64,000 bases of DNA from Tepidimonas sediminis (lineage in GTDB: Bacteria > Pseudomonadota > Gammaproteobacteria > Burkholderiales > Burkholderiaceae_C): contig NZ_VJND01000011.1 in the NCBI RefSeq assembly GCF_007556605.1, positions 1 through 64,000 on the forward strand, written 5' to 3'. Every line of letters begins with the position of its first letter. Position 1 is the first letter of the stretch. The position numbers were made by a program, and so were the translations under genes. The notes under the pieces were generated by a model. That model had not been told where the DNA came from, did no database searches, and saw only the letters and a program-made list of their open reading frames with translations. Shown in pieces: positions 38,417 through 47,178 of the stretch.

Positions 38417-39694
38417 ATGACGCATCATGTGATCCTTGGCGCCGGCCCGGCCGGCGTCATCGCCGCGGAAACGATCCGCAAGCATGCGCCCGCCGACCGC
38501 ATCACGCTGGTCGGCGACGAGCCCGAGCCGCCGTACTCGCGCATGGCGATCCCGTACCTGCTGATCGGCCAGATCGGCGAGCCGGGCACGTACCTGCGCA
38601 AGGCGCCCGGCCACTACGAGGCACTGCGCATCGAGCGCGTGCACGGCCGCGCCAGCGCCGTGGACGTGCAGGCGCGCACCGTGCGGTTGGCCGATGGCGC
38701 CACGCTGTCGTTCGACCAGCTGCTGATCGCCACCGGCTCGCAGCCCGTCAAGCCGCCGATCCATGGCATCAGCCTGCCCGGTGTTCACCATTGCTGGACG
38801 CTGGCCGATGCGCGTGCGATCCTGCAGCGCGCCACGCCCGGCGCGCGCGTGCTGCAGCTGGGCGCCGGCTTCATCGGCTGCATCATCATGGAGGCGCTCA
38901 AGCAGCGCGGCGTGCAGCTGACGGTGGTCGAGATGGGCGACCGCATGGTGCCGCGCATGATGGGGCCGGCCGCCGGCGGCATGATCCGCCGCTGGTGCGA
39001 ACGGCAGGGCGTGCGGGTGCTGACCGGCACGCGCATCGAGGCCATCGAGCACGCGGCGCCGTTGCAGGCCCGGCTGTCCAACGGCGAGCGCGTGGCCGCC
39101 GATCTCGTCATCATCGCCGCCGGGGTGCGCCCGGCGATAGGGTTCCTGGAAGGCAGTGGCATCCGCTGCCTGCAGGGCGTGCTGACGGACGAGCGCATGC
39201 AGACCAGCGTGCCGGGCATCTACGCCGCCGGCGACTGTGCCGAGGCGTTCGACGAGATCACGGGCCGCACCCTCGTCAGTGCCATCCAGCCCAACGCCGC
39301 GGAGCAGGCGCGCGTGGCCGCCCTCAACATGGTGGGCCGACCGGCGCGCTTGCGCGGCGTCACGCAGATCAACGTGTTGGATACGCTCGGACTGATCTCC
39401 ACCAGCTTCGGCCAGTGGCAGGGCGTGCCGGGCGGGGAGCGGGTCGAATGGGTCGACGAGCGGCAGAACCGCGTCATCAGCCTGGCCTTCGACGGCGACC
39501 GTCTGATCGGCAGCAACACGGTTGGCTGGACGGAGCACGTCGGCGCGCTGCGCGGGCTGGTGGAGGGCAGGGTGCGTCTGGGTCCGTGGAAGGAGACGCT
39601 GCGGCGTGATCCCACCCAGTTCATGGCCGCCTACCTGGCCAGCGCGCAGGGCCAGGCCGGCTGGTGCGGTGCCGCCGACGTCCGTCGTCGTTGA
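38417..39694 (+). CDS. aorC: FAD/NAD(P)-dependent oxidoreductase subunit of aldehyde oxidoreductase (AorC-like)
   Basis: A 425-residue pyridine nucleotide-disulfide oxidoreductase-fold flavoprotein: FAD-binding HVILGAGPAGVIAAETIRKH at residues 3–22, LLIATGSQPVKPPIHG near 105, a second Rossmann motif VLQLGAGFIGCIIMEAL near 150 for NAD(P)H, and VPGIYAAGDCAEAF near 268. No redox-active CxxxxC pair is present, as in NADH-dependent reductases rather than disulfide reductases. In the Aromatoleum complex this subunit exchanges electrons with NAD+. Follows aorB by 80 bases. Confidence 0.88.
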   Translation: MTHHVILGAGPAGVIAAETIRKHAPADRITLVGDEPEPPYSRMAIPYLLIGQIGEPGTYLRKAPGHYEALRIERVHGRASAVDVQARTVRLADGATLSFDQLLIATGSQPVKPPIHGISLPGVHHCWTLADARAILQRATPGARVLQLGAGFIGCIIMEALKQRGVQLTVVEMGDRMVPRMMGPAAGGMIRRWCERQGVRVLTGTRIEAIEHAAPLQARLSNGERVAADLVIIAAGVRPAIGFLEGSGIRCLQGVLTDERMQTSVPGIYAAGDCAEAFDEITGRTLVSAIQPNAAEQARVAALNMVGRPARLRGVTQINVLDTLGLISTSFGQWQGVPGGERVEWVDERQNRVISLAFDGDRLIGSNTVGWTEHVGALRGLVEGRVRLGPWKETLRRDPTQFMAAYLASAQGQAGWCGAADVRRR

Positions 39695-39761
39695 TGCCGC
39701 GCCTGCCAGCCCGTCGGCCCGGCGCCGCGCATCTTCGGGCGCCGCGCACTACCATGCCACG

Positions 39762-40013
39762 ATGAACATCACGCTCAAGCTGTTCGCGACGTTGTCGGAT
39801 CACCTTCCGGCCGGCACACGCGGCAACGCGATCACGTTGCCGTTGGCCGACGGCGCCACGGTGCAGGAGGCCATCGACCGGCTCAACCTGCCGCCCAGGC
39901 TCGTGCATCTGGTGCTGGTCAACGGGGTATACGTGCCGCCAGAGCAGCGCGGTGAGCGCGTGCTGGCCGACGGCGACGTGCTGGCGATCTGGCCGCCGAT
40001 CGCGGGGGGGTGA
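39762..40013 (+). CDS. MoaD/ThiS family sulfur carrier protein (AorD-like)
   Basis: An 83-residue ubiquitin-like protein starting MNITLKLFATLSDHLP and ending in Gly-Gly (PIAGG), the thiocarboxylate-forming tail of MoaD/ThiS proteins. MoaD supplies the dithiolene sulfur of the pyranopterin that holds tungsten or molybdenum. Its place in the aor operon suggests a dedicated carrier for the tungsten cofactor. LADGDVLAIWPPIAGG is the typical C-terminal strand. Starts 67 bases after aorC. Confidence 0.88.
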   Translation: MNITLKLFATLSDHLPAGTRGNAITLPLADGATVQEAIDRLNLPPRLVHLVLVNGVYVPPEQRGERVLADGDVLAIWPPIAGG

Positions 40014-40017
40014 CGCG

Positions 40018-40344
40018 TTGCCGGACGGTGCCGACGCGGGTGCGCAGCCCGAGGCGGTACCGCCTCGTTTCGAGCGCGAGCTCACCGCCAGCGCCGCGGA
40101 GTGGGAGCGCATGGTCGGGCTGGTTTGTCCGGATGCCCGTCTCGTATCCATGCAGGGCCGGGCGTGGATTCCCGTCGGCGCGGGCGGCTTGTCGCTGCGC
40201 TGGCGCGACCTGCCACCGGTTGCCCTGGGGGCGGTAAGGCTGCCGCGGCTGCGCGTGCGCTTCCGCTTCCGCGCGGTGCCGGCCGACCGGCGTACCTCCT
40301 TCATGCAGGACTTCGACCGCGGCACGCGGCGCGGTGGCGGCTAG
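40018..40344 (+). CDS. Uncharacterised 108-aa protein of the aor operon
   Basis: Not recognised as a named family. The frame is open from inside the MoaD-like gene and the first plausible start is TTG 40018, four bases after that gene's stop. The product has an acidic, Pro-rich N-terminus (PDGADAGAQPEAVPPRF), then AEWERMVGLVCPDARLVSMQG, WIPVGAGGLSLRWRDLPP, an Arg-rich strand LRVRFRFRAVPADRR and a C-terminus SFMQDFDRGTRRGGG with three terminal glycines. No membrane helix or signal. Coupling to the carrier suggests a maturation or assembly role for the tungsten enzyme; this is inference. Confidence 0.7.
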   Translation: MPDGADAGAQPEAVPPRFERELTASAAEWERMVGLVCPDARLVSMQGRAWIPVGAGGLSLRWRDLPPVALGAVRLPRLRVRFRFRAVPADRRTSFMQDFDRGTRRGGG

Positions 40345-40354
40345 GCTTGGCCAT

Positions 40355-40369
40355 GCCGCACAATGCGGC
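40355..40369 (+). terminator. Short hairpin at the end of the aor operon
   Basis: GCCGCA-CAA-TGCGGC, a 6-bp stem with a 3-base loop, 11 bases past the last aor gene, followed by CTTGCGTTTGC. Possible weak terminator before the OsmC gene. Confidence 0.35.
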
Positions 40370-40402
40370 CTTGCGTTTGCTTCAACCCTTTGCTCGCTCA
40401 TC

Positions 40403-40849
40403 ATGGCTCATCACGTCAACGTCACGCTCACCCGCCGCAGCGGCTACCAGTTCGAGATCGACTTCGGCGCCGACTGGCCGCACGTGTTCAGCGACGAGCC
40501 GGCCCCGCTCGGCCAGGGGCAGGGCCCCACGCCCAACCACCTGCTGCTGGCGGCGGTGGCCAACTGCCTGTCGGCCAGCCTGACGTTTGCGCTGACCAAG
40601 TTCAAGAACGACCCCGGCGCCCTGCGCGCGGTGGCGCGTTCCACCGTCGAGCGCAACGAGCAGGGCCGGCTGCGCATCCAGCGCATCGAGGTCGACATCC
40701 AGCTGGAGCGCCCCGGCGCCGACTACGAGCACCTGGACCGCATCCTGGCGCAGTTCGAGGAGTTCTGCACCGTCTCGATGAGCGTGCGCCAGGGGGTGCC
40801 GATCGACATCCGCGTTCTGGACGGCAGCGGGCAGCGGCTCAAGGGTTGA
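40403..40849 (+). CDS. OsmC family protein
   Basis: A 148-residue OsmC/Ohr-fold protein. It has NHLLLAAVANCLSASLTFAL near residue 45 with the family's first cysteine, and FEEFCTVSMSVRQGVPIDI near 120 with the second, the pair that forms the peroxidase site in OsmC/Ohr enzymes. Cytoplasmic; likely thiol peroxidase or detoxification role, substrate unknown. ATG 40403 is chosen because it precedes HHVNVTLTRRSGYQF; the upstream frame is not conserved. Its 3' end overlaps the convergent rdgC by 11 bases. Separated from the aor operon by a hairpin, so probably independently expressed. Confidence 0.87.
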   Translation: MAHHVNVTLTRRSGYQFEIDFGADWPHVFSDEPAPLGQGQGPTPNHLLLAAVANCLSASLTFALTKFKNDPGALRAVARSTVERNEQGRLRIQRIEVDIQLERPGADYEHLDRILAQFEEFCTVSMSVRQGVPIDIRVLDGSGQRLKG

Positions 40850-41738
40850 GCGGCCCGCCCAGCGCGGCGATCAGGTCGTCGAGCAGGCTGGACAGCTCAC
40901 CGGTGGCGATCGCCGCATCGGCGTCGAAGCGATCCGCCTCGCCGTGGTCGCTGGCCTCGAAGACGCCGTCGTCGAAGGCGATGCGGCGCAGCTGCAGGGC
41001 CTCGGTCAACACGAACTGCACGCGCCCGTCCCAGTCCAGCGCCAGCCGGGTGGGCCGCTTGCCCTGCGCCAGGTGCGTGCGCATCGCTTCGGCGTCCAGC
41101 GTGTGGCGCGCGTAGCGCACCATCGGCGGGCTGTCGCCGTCGCCCTTGAGCTCCACCTCGCGCCCGGGGGCGAAGTGGAGCGGCCAGTCCTCGGTGCTGC
41201 TCCCGAGCCACGCCGCCATGGCGCTGGCCGGGGAAGTGGCCGTGGCCAGCGGCTCGGCGCGCCAGCCTGGCAGCGCCTCCACCAGCGCCGTGGTCACGGC
41301 GTCCACCCGCCGTGCCGTGGTCGTGTCCAGCAACAGACGGCCCGCGCGCACGTCCCACCAGACCCACACGTCCGCCGACTGGGCGAAGGCGCGTGGCAGC
41401 AGTTCCTGCTGGATGGCCTCCTTGAGCTCGCGCTGCTCGCGCCGCCCCGGCTGGCGCCCCTCGGTGGCCTCGATCCGGGCGCAACGCGCCTCGAGTTCGC
41501 GCCGCACTGCCGTGGCCGGCACGCGCTTGTGCTCCAGCCGCAGCCGCATCAGCCGGTGCCCGGCCACCGCCTCCACCAGCGGCGCGTGCGGATCGTCGCG
41601 CGGCGGCACCCAGCCCAGGCTTTCCGCCTGCGTCGGCCCGCACGGCACGAAGGGGCGCCGCCGCAGCGCCTCCTCGATCGCCTCCAGCTCCAGCGTCGGC
41701 GCCTCGGCCACGCGCAGCACGGTCAGGTTCTTGAACAT
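40839..41738 (-). CDS. rdgC: Recombination-associated protein RdgC
   Basis: Ring-shaped DNA-binding protein that restrains RecA filaments. The 299-residue product starts MFKNLTVLRV and contains FVPCGPTQAESLGWVPP near residue 38, RLRLEHKRVPATAVRREL, AFAQSADVWVWWDVRAGRLLLDTTTARR, and DGVFEASDHGEADRFDADAAIATGEL near the C-terminus, all family features. E. coli RdgC is 303 residues. ATG 41738 is preferred to an upstream in-frame start. Convergent overlap of 11 bases with the OsmC gene. Confidence 0.95.
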   Translation of the reverse strand: MFKNLTVLRVAEAPTLELEAIEEALRRRPFVPCGPTQAESLGWVPPRDDPHAPLVEAVAGHRLMRLRLEHKRVPATAVRRELEARCARIEATEGRQPGRREQRELKEAIQQELLPRAFAQSADVWVWWDVRAGRLLLDTTTARRVDAVTTALVEALPGWRAEPLATATSPASAMAAWLGSSTEDWPLHFAPGREVELKGDGDSPPMVRYARHTLDAEAMRTHLAQGKRPTRLALDWDGRVQFVLTEALQLRRIAFDDGVFEASDHGEADRFDADAAIATGELSSLLDDLIAALGGPLNP

Positions 41739-41802
41739 CGGCCAGGCTTCTCCGCCGCCGTGCGCGGCGGCAGCCCCCGCAGGCGCGTCGCGCACGGCCA
41801 AC

Positions 41803-41825
41803 AAAAAGGCCCCGCATGCGGGGCC
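41803..41825 (-). terminator. Rho-independent terminator of tRNA-Gly
   Basis: On the minus strand GGCCCCGCATGCGGGGCC is a perfect 18-base palindrome followed by five T (41803–41807). It lies 11 bases past the tRNA-Gly 3' end and before rdgC. Confidence 0.85.
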
Positions 41826-41835
41826 GGTTCGATTC

Positions 41836-41909
41836 TGGAGCGGCTGATGGGAATCGAACCCACGTCTTGAGCTTGGGAAGCTCAGGTCCTACCATTGAAC
41901 GACAGCCGC
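41836..41909 (-). tRNA. tRNA-Gly (anticodon CCC)
   Basis: 74 bases including encoded CCA. Acceptor GCGGCTG pairs with CAGCCGC; anticodon stem TGAGC/GCTCA with loop TTCCCAA, anticodon CCC; T-arm GTGGGTTCGATTCCCA; discriminator T then CCA. Preceded by a TACAAT -10 and followed by a terminator. Confidence 0.97.
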
Positions 41910-41919
41910 GCTGAAGCGT

Positions 41920-41925
41920 ATTGTA
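41920..41925 (-). promoter_or_regulatory. -10 of the tRNA-Gly promoter
   Basis: TACAAT on the minus strand, ten bases from the tRNA 5' end, inside a short A+T-rich patch. No good -35 is seen. Confidence 0.5.
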
Positions 41926-42007
41926 GCGAATCGTCGTGCACCCACCTCGGCGGCTGCCTCGCACGCGAGCCGGCTTCGGGTCTTGGGGAAGCGGCCGCAA
42001 GGCTGAT

Positions 42008-43639
42008 TCAACCTCGCGCCACCTCCCACCCCACGATCTGGCGCCTCGTGCGGCTGAACTCGACGCCCAGCTCGATCACCTCCGTGATGCCCGGCGCGCC
42101 GCGATATTTGGCCGCGTAGTCGCGAGCCTTGAGCTGCCGCATGGCCTCGCCGGTGGGCTCCTCGCCGTCGACCACCTTGAACTCGATCACCCAGGCGCGG
42201 CCGGCGTGGCGGATGACGAGGTCGCACTGGCCCGGGTTGGAGACCTCCTCCGGCACGATGTCCAGGCCGAGGCTGGCCAGATGGCTGTAGAAGACGCTGG
42301 CGTAGTAGCCCTCGTACCGGGCGATGGGGTTGGCGCGCACCCAGTCGTGCGGGATGCTGGCGTAGAGCCGCTCGAAGTGCGCGCGCAGGCCCTCGGCATC
42401 GCCTTCGGTGAGCAGGTCGTACAGCCGCATCGTCAGCTGGGACAGCGGCGTGCCGCCCGGCAGCCACCCCCCCAGCAGCAGCGCCTCGTTGAGGGCGCTG
42501 CGCACCTCCAGGTTGGGCACGCGCAGCGTGTAGACGGTGGCTGCGCCCTTGCGCTGCTGGCCGTCGATGGTGAGATAGCCGGTCTGCCACAGCAGCGCCT
42601 CGGGCTCGATGCGCTCCACGTCGAAGGCCGACAGCAGCTGCTCGCTGGCGTAGAGCCGCTCCAGCTGCGGGGTGAAGAACCCCTTGCCGCGCAGCCAGTG
42701 CACCAGAAACGTCGGCGTGCCGGTCTCGAACCAGTGCGCGCGGAACTGCCGCTCGGCCAGCAGCAGCAGCACGTCGAACGGGTTGTAGACGCTCACCGGC
42801 CCCCAGCGGTAGCCGTTGTACCAGCGGCGGATCTCCTCGCGGTCCAGCGGCTGGCCTTCCTCGGCAGCGGCCTGCAGTTCCGGCGCGAAGACGGTGTCGA
42901 TGTCTTCATCCGTGTAGCCGCAGATCGTGCCGTACTCGGGCGACAGCGTGATGTCGCGCAGGTTGTTCAGGCCCGAAAAGATGGAGACCTTGCTGAACTT
43001 GGACACGCCGGTCAGCAGCACGAAGCGCAGGTCGGCGTCTCTGCCCTTGATGACGCTGTAGAGGTTGCGCAGGCCCTCGCGCATGGCGCGGGCGACCTCC
43101 GGCGTCTCGAGGTTGTCGAGGATGGGCTTGTCGTATTCATCGACCAGCACCACGGCCTGGCGGCCGTGGGCTTCGGCGCTGCGGGTGATGAGGTCGGCAA
43201 AGCTGCCGGGGATGTCCTCGGGGTCTTCCAACGCGACGCCCAGGCGCTGCGCCTGCTCGCGCAGCTGGCGGCGGATGTGGCGCTCGAGTTCCTCGCGCTT
43301 CTCCAGCCGGCCTTCGGCAAAGCTCAGGCGAATCACCGGGTGCGGCCTGGCCCAGTCCCAGTGGTCGGCCAGGAACAGCCGCTCGCGCGGGGCGCTGCCG
43401 TCGGATCCATCGTGCGCGTCGAACAGTTCGCGGCGGCACTCGAAGGCGCAGGCGATGGTGTCCAGCAGCAGGCTCTTGCCGAAGCGGCGCGGGCGCGAGA
43501 GGAAGTAGTGCTTGCCGCTGTCGACCAGGCGCGCGATCAGCGGCGTCTTGTCGACGTAGTAGTAGCCGCCCTCGCGGATGTCGCGCAGGGTCTGGATGCC
43601 GATGGGCAGCTTGCGGCGGGTGGGCGTGACCTGGTTCAT
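42008..43639 (-). CDS. AAA-ATPase with C-terminal PD-(D/E)XK nuclease domain (DUF1703 type)
   Basis: A 543-residue protein beginning KLPIGIQTLRDIREGGYYYVDKT, the start of the AAA-ATPase-like family, with the atypical P-loop SRPRRFGKSLLLDTI near residue 47, VVLVDEYDKPILDN near 170 (Walker B) and LTGVSKFSKVSIFSGLNNL near 215. The C-terminal part (about 440–543) has the nuclease-like fold with CDLVIRHAGRAWVIEFKVV (Asp and E-x-K). Families of this type are numerous, patchily distributed and of unknown function; mobile or defence-related roles are suspected. It stands alone between tRNA-Gly and gabD. Confidence 0.88.
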   Translation of the reverse strand: MNQVTPTRRKLPIGIQTLRDIREGGYYYVDKTPLIARLVDSGKHYFLSRPRRFGKSLLLDTIACAFECRRELFDAHDGSDGSAPRERLFLADHWDWARPHPVIRLSFAEGRLEKREELERHIRRQLREQAQRLGVALEDPEDIPGSFADLITRSAEAHGRQAVVLVDEYDKPILDNLETPEVARAMREGLRNLYSVIKGRDADLRFVLLTGVSKFSKVSIFSGLNNLRDITLSPEYGTICGYTDEDIDTVFAPELQAAAEEGQPLDREEIRRWYNGYRWGPVSVYNPFDVLLLLAERQFRAHWFETGTPTFLVHWLRGKGFFTPQLERLYASEQLLSAFDVERIEPEALLWQTGYLTIDGQQRKGAATVYTLRVPNLEVRSALNEALLLGGWLPGGTPLSQLTMRLYDLLTEGDAEGLRAHFERLYASIPHDWVRANPIARYEGYYASVFYSHLASLGLDIVPEEVSNPGQCDLVIRHAGRAWVIEFKVVDGEEPTGEAMRQLKARDYAAKYRGAPGITEVIELGVEFSRTRRQIVGWEVARG

Positions 43640-43750
43640 GCCGCCAAGGGTAGCACGGTCACACCCACGGGATCGCCGTCGCCGCCAGGCGGGGAGGGTG
43701 GGCGCAGGCTCTTCCATTCACGTCGCGACCACCTGCCCGCGCGCCGGCGG

Positions 43751-45229
43751 TCACTTGAGCACGTCGCCGATGCAGACGTACTTGATCTCGACGTACTCGT
43801 CGATGCCGTGGTGCGACCCCTCGCGGCCAAGGCCCGACTGCTTGACGCCGCCGAACGGCACATGCTCGGTGGCCAGGATGCCGACGTTGACGCCGACCAT
43901 GCCGTACTCCAGCGCCTCGGCGACACGGAAGATGCGTCCCACGTCGCGGCTGTAGAAGTAGCCCGCCAGGCCATATTCGGTGTCATTGGCCATGCGGATC
44001 ACCTCTTCCTCGGTACGGAAGCGGAACACCGGCGCAAACGGGCCGAATGTCTCTTCCCGGGCGCACAGCATGTCGGGCGTGGCGTCGGCCACCACGGTGG
44101 GCGCATAGAACAGCCCGCCGAGGCGCCGTCCGCCGGTCAGCAGCCGCGCGCCCTTGGCCAGCGCGTCGTCCACGTGGCGCTGCACCTTCTCCACCGCAGC
44201 CTCCTCGATCAGAGGCCCCTGGTTGACGCCCTCCTCGAAGCCGTTGCCGACCCTGGCGGTGGCCACTTTGGCGGCGAACTTCTGCACGAACGCCTCGTAC
44301 ACCCCCTCCTGCACGTAGATGCGGTTGGAGCAGACGCAGGTCTGGCCGGCGTTGCGGTACTTGCTGGCAAACGCCCCTTCCACCGCGCTGTCGATGTCGG
44401 CGTCGTCGAAGACGATGAACGGCGCGTTGCCGCCCAGCTCCAGCGACAGCTTCTTGATCGTCGGGGCGCTTTGCGCCATCAGGATGCGGCCGACCTCGGT
44501 GGAGCCGGTGAAGCTCAGGTGCCGCACCACGGGGCTGGCGCACAGCACCTGGCCGATCTCGACGCTGCCGGGGCCGTCGCTGGTCAGCACGTTGAGCACG
44601 CCGGCCGGGATGCCGGCGCGCATGGCCAGCTCCGCGGCCGCCAGCGCCGTCAGCGGCGTCTGTTCGGCCGGCTTGATCACCACCGTGCAGCCGGCGGCCA
44701 GCGCCGGGGCCACCTTGCGCGTGATCATCGCCAGCGGAAAATTCCACGGCGTGATGGCCGCGCAGACGCCGATGGGCTGCTTCAGCACCAGCAGCCGGCG
44801 GTTCATGTCGAAGGGCGGCAGCGTCTCGCCGTTGACGCGCTTGGCCTCCTCGGCGAACCACTCGACGAAACTGGCGCCGTAGGCCACTTCACCCTTGGCC
44901 TCCGGCAGCGGCTTGCCCTGCTCGGCGGTCATCAGCCGCGCCAGATCGTCCTGGTGGGCCATGAGCAGTTCGTACCACCGGCGCAGGAGGTTGGCGCGTT
45001 CCTTGGCCGTGCGGTTGCGCCACGCCGGCCAGGCGGCGTTGGCCGCGGCGATGGCGGCTTCGGCCTCGGCCGGTCCGAGCCGGGCCACCTCCGCGAGCCT
45101 GGCCCCGGTGGCCGGGTCGTGCACGGCAAAGCGCGCCGGGCCGGCCACCCAGCGGCCATCGATCAGCGCGTCGGTCTTCAGCAGCGTCGGGTCACGCAGC
45201 AGGGCAAGCGGTGAGGTCGGCATGTCCAT
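43751..45229 (-). CDS. gabD: Succinate-semialdehyde dehydrogenase
   Basis: Oxidises succinate semialdehyde to succinate, the last step of GABA breakdown. The 492-residue aldehyde dehydrogenase has [23 protein letters not shown] near residue 160, FTGSTEVGR near 240 (NAD(P) binding), the general base Glu in [16 protein letters not shown] near 262, and the catalytic Cys in [11 protein letters not shown] near 297. Length and [17 protein letters not shown] fit GabD closely. GGAG seven bases before ATG 45229 sets the start over a longer frame. Preceded by its own CTGTACC-type promoter. Confidence 0.93.
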   Translation of the reverse strand: MDMPTSPLALLRDPTLLKTDALIDGRWVAGPARFAVHDPATGARLAEVARLGPAEAEAAIAAANAAWPAWRNRTAKERANLLRRWYELLMAHQDDLARLMTAEQGKPLPEAKGEVAYGASFVEWFAEEAKRVNGETLPPFDMNRRLLVLKQPIGVCAAITPWNFPLAMITRKVAPALAAGCTVVIKPAEQTPLTALAAAELAMRAGIPAGVLNVLTSDGPGSVEIGQVLCASPVVRHLSFTGSTEVGRILMAQSAPTIKKLSLELGGNAPFIVFDDADIDSAVEGAFASKYRNAGQTCVCSNRIYVQEGVYEAFVQKFAAKVATARVGNGFEEGVNQGPLIEEAAVEKVQRHVDDALAKGARLLTGGRRLGGLFYAPTVVADATPDMLCAREETFGPFAPVFRFRTEEEVIRMANDTEYGLAGYFYSRDVGRIFRVAEALEYGMVGVNVGILATEHVPFGGVKQSGLGREGSHHGIDEYVEIKYVCIGDVLK

Positions 45230-45267
45230 CGGGAAACTCCATCCATCCAGGCTCCTGTGATCGCCGT

Positions 45268-45302
45268 ACTGTAGCCCGGCCGGCGTGCGCGTGGCGGTAC
45301 AG
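45268..45302 (-). promoter_or_regulatory. gabD: gabD promoter with CTGTACC box
   Basis: On the minus strand CTGTACC (45296–45302) is followed after exactly 22 bases by TACAGT (45268–45273), a candidate -10; the box adjoins the poor -35 region. The same box, spacing and a near-identical -10 occur before potA. Transcription would begin near 45261, about 30 bases before the gabD ATG. Confidence 0.6.
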
Positions 45303-45323
45303 CGCGCGACAGCCGGCACGCCG

Positions 45324-45349
45324 TTGTGCCGGGCTGCGGGCCGGTACAG
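45324..45349 (-). promoter_or_regulatory. Second MocR-type operator upstream of gabD
   Basis: CTGTACC (45343–45349) and GGCACAA (45324–45330) on the minus strand, 12 bases apart: a degenerate copy of the CTGTACC-N12-GGTACA dyad found at the pot and gabT/MocR promoters. The two CTGTACC boxes upstream of gabD lie 47 bases apart in direct orientation. Confidence 0.5.
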
Positions 45350-45375
45350 CCTCACCATGGCCGGCCGATGACGGC

Positions 45376-46347
45376 TCACCGATACCGCACGCCCGGCAGC
45401 ACGCACAGCATCTCGTACAGCAGGTTGGCGCCGAGCAGCGCAGTGTTGCCGCTCGGGTCGTAGGGAGGGGAGACCTCGACGAGGTCACAGCCCACCAGCC
45501 GCAGGCCACGGCAGCCGCGCACGATCTCCAGGGCCTGCGGGACGGTCAGCCCCCCGATTTCCGGGGTACCCGTTCCTCCGGCGTAGGCCGGGTCGATGCC
45601 GTCGATGTCGAAGCTGAGGTAGGTTGGGGTCTGCGGTCCGATCTGCTGACGAATCTGATCCATCAGCGGTGCCAGCGTTTGCCCCCAGACCTCGTGGGCA
45701 GGCACGAGGTGAAATCCTTGGCGGCGCGGCCAGTCGAAGTCGTCGATGGCGTACCCCGTCCCCCGCAGCCCTATCTGCCAGACCTTGTTTCTCTGCAGCA
45801 GCCCTTCCTCGACCGCCCGCCGGAACGGCGTGCCATGGGCCAACGGTTCGCCGAACATGGCGTCGTTGACGTCCGCGTGGGCATCGACGTGGATCAGCGC
45901 CACCGGGCCATGTCGAGCGGCCACCGCGCGCAGGATCGGCAGCACGAGGGTATGGTCCCCGCCCAGCGTCAGCGGAGTGCAGCCGGCGTCGATGATGGGG
46001 CGGTAGTGGCGCTCGATGATGTCGACCGATTTCGGCAGGTGGTAAGGATTGATCGGCACATCCCCAAGATCGGCTACCTGCAGCGTGTCGAACGGTGCGG
46101 CACCCGTGGCCATGTTGTAGGGCCGCAGCAGAGCCGACTCGGCGCGGATCTGGCGCGGACCGAAGCGGGCGCCCGGGCGATGGCTGGTGCCGATGTCCAG
46201 CGGCACGCCGATGAATGCGGCGTCGAGGCCGTGCGGGGTGTCGGCCGCCGGCAGGCGCATCATCGTCGCCGGTCCGCCGAAGCGCGGCATCTCGTTGCCG
46301 CCGAGCGGCTGGTTGCGCGGCGGGATGGGGTGGACCGGTTCGTTCAT
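45376..46347 (-). CDS. speB: Ureohydrolase (agmatinase / guanidinobutyrase)
   Basis: A 323-residue manganese ureohydrolase. Binuclear-metal ligands are visible in [14 protein letters not shown] (near residue 138), [14 protein letters not shown] (near 163) and [19 protein letters not shown] (near 245). It hydrolyses a guanidino compound to urea and an amine. Characterised relatives are agmatinase (giving putrescine) and 4-guanidinobutyrase (giving GABA). With gabT and gabD beside it and no putrescine-to-GABA enzymes visible, guanidinobutyrase is the more economical reading, but sequence alone does not decide. Start ATG overlaps the upstream permease stop. Confidence 0.85.
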   Translation of the reverse strand: MNEPVHPIPPRNQPLGGNEMPRFGGPATMMRLPAADTPHGLDAAFIGVPLDIGTSHRPGARFGPRQIRAESALLRPYNMATGAAPFDTLQVADLGDVPINPYHLPKSVDIIERHYRPIIDAGCTPLTLGGDHTLVLPILRAVAARHGPVALIHVDAHADVNDAMFGEPLAHGTPFRRAVEEGLLQRNKVWQIGLRGTGYAIDDFDWPRRQGFHLVPAHEVWGQTLAPLMDQIRQQIGPQTPTYLSFDIDGIDPAYAGGTGTPEIGGLTVPQALEIVRGCRGLRLVGCDLVEVSPPYDPSGNTALLGANLLYEMLCVLPGVRYR

Positions 46348-47174
46348 CGCCGGGTCCTTCCGCGCAGCCACTCCAGGGTCAGCATCAGTGCCGTGGTGAA
46401 AAGCGTCAGCAGCGTCGCCACCGCGGCGATCGTCGGGGAAATGTTTTCACGGATGCCGGTGAACATCTGTCGGGGCAGCGTCACCTGGTCGGGGCCGGCC
46501 AGGAAGAGTGTGACCACGACCTCGTCGAAGGAGGTGGCAAAGGCGAACAGCGCGCCGGACAGCACGCCGGGAGCGATCACCGGCAGTGTGACGCGGCGAA
46601 ATGTCTCCAAGGGGCTGGCACCGAGACTGAGACTTGCGCGCACGAGGTTCTGGTTGAAGTTCTGCAGCGTGGCGGTGACGGTGGTGACGACGAACGGCGC
46701 GCCCAGCGCCGCGTGAGCCAGGATCAGGCCGAGGTAGGAGTCGTTGAGGCCGAGGCGGGCGAAATAGAGGTAGGTGCCGACCGCCACCACGATCACCGGC
46801 ACCACCATCGGCAGCAGGATGAGGCTGTTGACCAGCTCCTTGCCCGGGAAGCGCGAGCGCGCCAGCCCCATGGCCGCCAGCGTGCCCAGCACGGTGGCGA
46901 TCAGCGTCGCGGCGGGGGCGACGATGAAGCTGTTGCGGGCAGCGCGCGCCCACTCCGGTGCCGAGGCCATCTCACGGTACCAGCGCAGCGACCAGCCCTC
47001 GATTGGATACGCCAGAAACGTGCTGTCGCTGAACGACAGCGGCACGATCGCCAGGATCGGCAGCAGCAGGAACACCAGCACCAGAGCCGCCATCAGCCGC
47101 AGCGCCCACCAGCCCAGGATGTCCGGCCAGCGGTAGTGGGCGGGCAGGTCCGGTCGCAGTCGCAACCCTTTCAT
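46344..47174 (-). CDS. potC: Polyamine-type ABC transporter, permease 2
   Basis: A 276-residue inner-membrane permease with about six helices (first ALRLMAALVLVFLLLPILAIV) and the EAA loop LSLGASPLETFRRVTLPVIAPG near residue 190. Its features (MVVPVIVVAVGTYLYF, LAHAALGAPFVV) are those of PotC/PotI proteins of putrescine/spermidine and related transporters. Coupled to the ureohydrolase by a 4-base overlap and separated from the other permease by 4 bases. Confidence 0.87.
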   Translation of the reverse strand: MKGLRLRPDLPAHYRWPDILGWWALRLMAALVLVFLLLPILAIVPLSFSDSTFLAYPIEGWSLRWYREMASAPEWARAARNSFIVAPAATLIATVLGTLAAMGLARSRFPGKELVNSLILLPMVVPVIVVAVGTYLYFARLGLNDSYLGLILAHAALGAPFVVTTVTATLQNFNQNLVRASLSLGASPLETFRRVTLPVIAPGVLSGALFAFATSFDEVVVTLFLAGPDQVTLPRQMFTGIRENISPTIAAVATLLTLFTTALMLTLEWLRGRTRR

Positions 47175-47178
47175 CCGG

